A stretch of DNA of 64,000 nucleotides from Sambucus nigra (taxonomy: Eukaryota; Streptophyta; Magnoliopsida; Dipsacales; Adoxaceae). Below the pieces are notes generated by a model. The model made no database searches, was not told the origin of the DNA, and saw only the letters and a program-made list of their open reading frames with translations. The number at the start of each line of letters is the position of its first letter. The first letter of the stretch is position 1. The stretch covers positions 101,687,967-101,751,966 of the forward strand of contig OX422216.1 in assembly GCA_949130495.1 (NCBI GenBank), read 5' to 3'. Of the stretch, positions 58,798-64,000 are shown piece after piece. A program made the position numbers and the translations under genes.

Positions 58798-59740
58798 GTT
58801 GTTTGCCTTCTCTCCTTAGTTTAGTGGGGCACTCTCTCGCCCTATGGCCATAACCCTCACAACCATAGCACCTATTTGACTCGTCCCTTTTAAGATTTTT
58901 ATTATATGATTTAGGGATCCTTTCGGCTTTGTCATGCTTAGAATTTTTAAATATCTTATAATCATTTTTAAGCCTATCTTAATTAAATTTTCGAAATTTC
59001 CTAGCAAACATAGCCATGTCCTCCGAGTCACTATCACTCTCATCAACCACAACTTATTTTTCCTCCTTTCGGGCTTTCAAAGCAACGCCCTTATCTATTT
59101 TCTTTTCAGTTCGTGAGGGAAACAAATCTAGTTTATAGGTTTGCAAATCACCTATTAACTACTCAAGTTTGGTAGATTGCAAGGTGGGTAAATAATTTAA
59201 AACGGCAACTTTAGGGATAAATCTATCGGGTGGGGACCTTAGAATTTTCTTCACTACTCGGTTGTCGGGTATTTTCTCTCCCAAATTAAATGATGAATTA
59301 ACTATATCGGAAAGTCTAGCATAAAATTCATCAAAAGGTTTCATTCTCAAGCATTTTGATGGTTTCAAATTGAGTGGTGAGGTTTTGGAGTTTTGAAGCC
59401 TTAACAACACTAAGTGAGTTGTAATATATCCCAATCTTCCTTAGCGATTTCACAGGTCATGATTCGACGGAATTCATCAGGTGTAACCGCACTAAACAAG
59501 GCATTTAATCCTCCGGAATTAAAATTAGCTTATTTAAATTCATTCTCAGTCCATCTATCAACGAATTTGGGGACACGTTCATTTTCTACCAAACATGTGG
59601 GTGGGGACCATCCGTTAACAACTGACAACCAAACCCTCTCATCTATGGACTTTAGTGCCGATTTCATACGCGCTTTCTAATACGCGTAATTAGAAACATC
59701 GAAAACAGGAAATTTTGAAAATGGCGAAAATTCCATTTTT
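58798..59740 (-). pseudogene. Ty1/copia-type gag (UBN2/DUF4219 build), truncated
   Basis: On the minus strand from 59735: MEFSPFSKFPVFDVSNYAY, a stop (TAG for TGG), KARMKSALKSIDERVWLSVV, GGLNALFSAVTPDEFRRIMT, CEIAKEDWDILQLTH, then MKPFDEFYARLSDIVNSSFN with LGEKIPDNRVVKKILRS and, near the end, a zinc knuckle CYGCEGYGHRAREC (C-X2-C-X4-H-X4-C). This is the gag of plant copia elements with UBN2 domain. It contains stops and frame changes and breaks off at 58798 next to the truncated chromovirus LTR; pol is absent. Confidence 0.8.
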
Positions 59741-59787
59741 AACGACAAAATTCTAAAAGGACCTTAACGAAATAAATTACCGCCCCG

Positions 59788-59799
59788 GCTCTGATACCA
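59788..59799 (-). other. Primer-binding site of the copia element (initiator Met tRNA)
   Basis: On the minus strand TGGTATCAGAGC, the standard iMet PBS of Ty1/copia elements, three bases after the LTR end GGGGGCTTCA (59803). Confidence 0.92.
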
Positions 59800-60102
59800 A
59801 TTTGAAGCCCCCTAAATTTAAAAAAATTGCTTTTTAATTAAATATTAATTTCCTAAAATGCGGAATAGGGTGGTTCAACACAACACACACAACCTTCAAA
59901 TTTTAATTTCTTTCAAATTAAAATTAACCTCAACTGACATGAAATAAAATTAATCCAACATAAATAAAATTAATTTAACCTAAGTCCTAAAATTTTCCTA
60001 ACAATATTAATTCATTTTAATATTTAGGCCAACCAAATTTAATCAAATTAAAATTATCTTGACTTGAATTAAATTAAGTTAAACTTCACCCAAACTAATT
60101 TT

Positions 60103-62798
60103 TTTTTTGGGGAAAATTAATTGTATAAAAGGAAAAAAAGAATACACAGAGGGATAACCTCAATAGACCAAAAACCCCCAGGGCATACCCCAAAGTCAAA
60201 CAACAAACCAAGGCTAAAAACCTAACATAAACTAACTAAGACGCCTATCTTCAGGAATGTTCCAGTACATACAAGCCATCCAGTTAGTATAGTTCCTTCT
60301 ATCCTTCTTCCATGTAAGAGCTTTGGCTCTAACCATGTTTTTAATACCCTCCACAATGGTGTCTAGGGAATTGAAGACATGCTTAAAGCACCTAGTATTT
60401 CTCTCCATCCATATGCAGTAGATAGTTGCAGTGAACGAAAGGGATCTAATCTTGTCACATAAGGTCTTGGTAGAGTGGTTAACAATGGCCAAGGACAACT
60501 CTCTACTCAAACTTTGAACATCCTTGTAACACTGGTTTCTAAGCATCACCTCCTCCCAAATACTTTTACTAAGGCTGCATTGAGAGAACATATGGTTATA
60601 TGTTTGCCTCTCTGATCCACACATCCCACACAGGTCATCCTCAGAAATACCCCATTCTAGTAACTTTACCTTAGTATTGATGGCCTTTCTAAAAACTAAC
60701 CAAGCAATGAAAGAACACTTAGGAATGCAAACCTTGCTCCAGACAAACTTGCTCCAAGTGACAGGAGGCTTGTGGGTATTCAATAGCTCCCAAGCTGATG
60801 CAATGGTGAATTTCCCTTTATTTGAAGGAATCCAAACAACAGTGTCATTTTCCTTAAGAATTGCAGGTAAGTTAGCATTCTTCACTTCATTTAATTCCCA
60901 AGTCACAGTTGAGTGCCATCTATACTCCATTTGGTGGATAAAATTAGAAACTTTAGCTTTAAGGCTACTAGCTGAGTCATACACAATGTTATTACCATAT
61001 AGGGGATGTAGGGGCCCATTAGGATGCCAAAAATCAAACCACATAAATGCTTGAGTTCTATTCCCAATGATGGTCAAAGCCCAAATGTTCCTTCCTTTAA
61101 TTTTGTATATATTGCACCACTTGATCCATAAACTATTCTTCTTGCTGCACAAGTTCCACAAATGCTTAGCCATGGCTGCAATGTTCCAGGTCTCTAGACT
61201 CTTGATATTTAGCTCCCCTTCCTTTAGAGAAACACAAAGGTCCTCCCAGGCTACTTTAGCACCTTTACTGTTAGCTTCATCTCCTTTCCACAAATAATTC
61301 TTTATAATTTGCTCAATCTTCTTTATGATGCTTTTAGGCAGAATAAAAGTGCAAGCCCAACAAACTTGTATGTTGAAAATGACAGTCCTAACAAGAAGAA
61401 GCCTACCTGCAAAACTTAAGAACTTGTTAGTCCAGCATTTGATTCTCATGGTGATCTTATCCACCAGGAACTGACAGTCCTCCTTCTTTAGCCTTGTAGT
61501 AATGAGAGGCACCCCAAGATATTTGAAAGGGGGGTTCCCATGCTGAATGCCAAGAATAGAAGATATCTCATGAATCCCTTCCATATTAATCCCAGTAGTG
61601 AAAATGCTACTTTTATCCAGGTTAACCTTTAGCCCAGTGTAGGAGCTAAAGTCAGAAATGGCATCCATAATAATGCTGCAAGACTCCTTATCTCCACCAG
61701 CAAAAATAATAAAGTCATCAGCAAAACTAAGATGGGTTAAAGACATCTCCTTACATTTAGGATGGTAATTGAATATGGCTGATTCAGTTTCTTTGGTAAT
61801 TATCCCAGTGAACACTTCCATCACAAGAAGGAACAGGTAGGGAGAGAGAGGATCTCCCTGCCTAAGCCCTCTTCTCCTATGAAAAAAACCATTTAGCTCC
61901 CCATTCAGATTAATAGAGAACCTTGTAGTTGTCACACATATAGTAATCCATCCAATGACTTTAGTGGGAAAACCAACATGGGCCAAGAGATTAAACAAGA
62001 AATCCCAGCTAATAGTATCATAGGCTTTGAGTATATCAATCTTGATAGCACATCTTGGAGGGAAGGAATCCCTATAATAGTTCCTCATTAACTCTTGGAG
62101 TAATACGATATTATCAGCTATAGACCTTCCCTCCACAAAAGCAGCTTGGTTATTTCTAATAAGACTAGGCATCAACTTCTTGAGCCTAAGAGTGATCACT
62201 TTCGAAATACATTTGTAAATGGTGTTACAGCAGGAGATAGGCCTGAACTCCTTCATAGAGGGGTTGCCACCTTAGGAATTAGAGCAAGGGCTCTACAGTT
62301 CCACTGATAAAAAAAAATACCAGTATCAAAGAAGTACTTGATGGCTTCATTCACATCTCCCTGTACAAGCTGCCAATTTTCTTTAAAGAAATAGCTGTTG
62401 AAGCCAACAGGGCCTGGAGCCTTATCTGACCCTATTGCAAACATAGCTTTTTTAATCTCTTCATGAGTGACTTCTTTCTCCAATAAATCATCTTGGTTAG
62501 AGGTGAGTTTATTCTTTATAACATCCCCAAGAGCAGCATCAACAGCTTCACATTGCACCCTATTCCCTAAAAGGTTCTGAAAGCACCCCACAGCTTCACT
62601 AGCCACCTGGTCACATCCTTCAATTCTTACTCCCATCTCATTCTCCATGCTCACAATTTTCCTTCTAGCCAAGTTTTGATTAACTTTCTTATGGAAGAAA
62701 GCATTGTTCTGATCTCCATGCTGCAGCCATTTTATCCTAGCCTTCTGCCTTAGGAAAGACTCCACATCATTCCTCAGGTTAGTATATTTGAAAGACTC
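60103..62798 (-). mobile_element. Young 5'-truncated L1 LINE, 2.7 kb, 8-bp TSD
   Basis: CTAATTTT is found at 60095-60102 and 62799-62806 around the element. A T run at 60099-60108 on the plus strand is its poly(A) tail. Sequence starts, in coding direction, at FKYTNLRNDVESFLRQKARI, between endonuclease and RT, so the 5' half is missing, as usual for LINE insertions. It splits the copia LTR. Only one coding defect is seen in about 840 codons, so it is among the youngest insertions here. Confidence 0.88.
60232..62797 (-). pseudogene. L1 LINE reverse transcriptase and RNase-H-like/zf-RVT end, one frameshift
   Basis: First frame 62253-62765 (ESFLRQKARIKWLQHGDQNN ... DKAPGPVGFNSYFFKENWQL ... [12 protein letters not shown]) passes at about 62257 into the 674-codon frame ([20 protein letters not shown]). 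RT motifs: [38 protein letters not shown], and the catalytic [10 protein letters not shown]. After it [43 protein letters not shown] and a zf-RVT domain with [18 protein letters not shown]. Ends ...[17 protein letters not shown] one-base change in the run CCCCT separates the frames. Otherwise open; lacks ORF1 and endonuclease. Confidence 0.9.
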
Positions 62799-62806
62799 CT
62801 AATTTT

Positions 62807-64000
62807 AACCACCAAATTATATTAGTGTGATAATTAAACCAATTTTATCTTGAATTATCCTAAGCATGCGTTCTAAGTGGTTTTTGCAAGATAAAGATAA
62901 ACCAATACACTACACGCCGATGTACGAGGAAAACCCAAATGGAAAAAACCTTGGATGGCCCTAGACCTAAGTCCACTAAGTATGGATTTATTATTACAAG
63001 ACAGATGACTTACTTCCTCGACTCGATTCTGTCTAAGCCTTGACGCGTCTTCTTATAACTGCCTCCTCCTAGTCGACAACCATGAACTCCTCCACGATCT
63101 CGAAATCCACTGATGAGGCTTTTGATCTCCATCACCCTCACGCGAAGCCTTTCTTCGAGTGGGAACACCGCAACAACAAATATTATTCTTTATGGGATAT
63201 AGAAGTAAACCCAAACAAACTCTTCAAATGGTAGAGTAGAACTTGGTGCCAAACACTCCAAGCAACAATTATATATATGAAGATACTTGGATTTAAACTA
63301 AATCATATTGGGTGTGAAACATATGTGTTTTGAAAGTATTTAACAATATGAAAATCAAACACGAAAATGGGAACTTTTCTTGGAAGATTTTCTCTCTCGG
63401 AGCTCTCTTGAAAAGTGAAAAGTTCTATCCAAAATTCTTCCCATGAAATGGTTAAAAGCAGGTACAAAAAGTGGGTTAGTGGGTGGTTACCAAAAGCTGC
63501 CAGAAATTTAGCTTTCCCGCCAAAGTCGTTCGAACGAGATTTTAAAGGAAAAATGGGCCAAAATCTCATTGGAAAAACTCGTTCGAACTCGTTCATTAGA
63601 ACGAAACTTCGAACGGAAAAGCAGGGAACAAATGGAAATCTCGTTCGAACGACATTTCGAACGAAAAAACAGAAATTCCAGATTTTCAATTTTAAGACCA
63701 ACAACTTTTATCCAAGGTTCTAAAATAATTTCTGAAAAGTAAAAGTCATTTTAAATTAAAATTACACCCATAAACTATTCCAAGTCTCCTACATACATAA
63801 AATTGCATTCATACCTTTTGGAGACAATGGAATCCTCAACTTGATGACGTAGAAACGAGGCACTAGAAACTCGACAATGATGAAGCTTTACAAATCTGAC
63901 CACCACGTCTTTAACAAACTCATCATAGGCTTGGATGGATACACAAGACATTCTATCCTATAACTCAAAACGTTTTGTCTGGAATTAAGCCAATACTATA
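62807..64000. other. Copia LTR continuation and right flank, no gene
   Basis: Contains TGGAAAAAACCTTGG-like sequence, AT-rich patches and the TTCGAA palindrome cluster. Open frames of 100-130 codons on both strands around 63303-63723 overlap each other and come from this LTR. Nothing else recognised up to the window end. Confidence 0.45.
63525..63664. repeat. TTCGAA palindrome cluster in the copia LTR
   Basis: GTCGTTCGAACGAG, ACTCGTTCGAACTCGTTC, CTTCGAACGG, CTCGTTCGAACGACATTTCG and TTCGAACG within 140 bp. It lies upstream (minus direction) of the TATA-like element near 63275. Confidence 0.88.

Larger units (their letters stand above)
59803..63720 (-). repeat. Copia 5' LTR, split by a LINE; outer end not located
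   Basis: From 59803 (LTR end) to 60094, and after the LINE from 62807 on. The join is smooth: CACCCAAACTAATTTT + AACCACCAAATTATATTAG. On the minus strand a TATA-like TATATATAA lies near 63270-63282 and a TTCGAA palindrome cluster at 63525-63664 upstream of it. The LTR start is not seen with confidence and may be beyond the window; the end given is where I last see LTR-like features. Confidence 0.6.

Overview
The window is a piece of nuclear genome from a flowering plant, most likely a eudicot. The evidence is an intronless plant-type presenilin, plant-specific transposon families (Athila, chromovirus, Tat-like, CACTA, FAR1-type MULE, plant L1 LINE, tRNA-iMet-primed copia), AT-rich intergenic DNA and plant-like UTRs and splice sites. 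I cannot name the species. The only intact host gene I can defend is the presenilin at 19174-20385 (minus). Almost everything else is transposon DNA at different stages of decay.

Layout. 1-4.4 kb: decayed, mostly uninterpretable DNA with one coiled-coil coding remnant. 4.4-15.9 kb: a badly decayed minus-strand Ty3/gypsy element of Tat type (gag near 12.3 kb, protease near 11.1 kb, RT near 6.2 kb, RNase H near 5.0 kb, integrase near 4.6 kb). It is split by later insertions, including three non-autonomous DNA transposons with perfect 8-bp target duplications (9012-9410, 14417-14875, 14891-15684) and an element of 1.8 kb filled with an AT-rich tandem array (12536-14303). 16.1-17.2 kb: old L1 LINE remnant. 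18.5-18.8 kb: 40-bp minisatellite. 19.2-20.4 kb: presenilin, with a run of 35 C on its upstream side.

21.0-58.8 kb is one nest that can be peeled layer by layer. The outermost layer is a 5'-truncated chromovirus (Tekay-like). Its integrase reading frame stops at 23454 and resumes at 55266, and it ends with a chromodomain, polypurine tract and truncated 3' LTR. Sitting in its integrase is a CACTA transposon that starts with CACTACACC at 23455. The CACTA carries (a) a minus-strand solo LTR at 23777-26783 in its subterminal repeats, (b) a complete MULE with TIRs of about 249 bp at 27261-32073 in its first intron, and (c) a second solo LTR (38853-54245, TSD TTGGT) inside its TNP2 gene. That solo LTR is itself split by a full-length 12.5-kb Athila-type retrotransposon (39592-52079, TSD CAACA). 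At the 3' end of the CACTA sits a hairpin of about 480 bp that takes the place of the expected terminus.

58.8-64 kb holds a minus-strand Ty1/copia-type gag with its iMet primer-binding site and 5' LTR; the LTR is split by a young 5'-truncated L1 LINE (60103-62798).

The most unusual material is: (1) the MULE, which has two convergent genes (a FAR1-type transposase with SWIM finger, and a GRF zinc-finger/coiled-coil/membrane protein), each fed by an identical promoter-exon-splice donor unit lying inside the TIR; (2) clusters of short palindromes at comparable places in LTRs of three unrelated retrotransposon families, different in 'word' between copies of one family and unstable between the two LTRs of one Athila copy; and (3) the same palindrome cluster plus a TATA box in front of the third (envelope-position) ORF of the Athila, which looks like an internal promoter.
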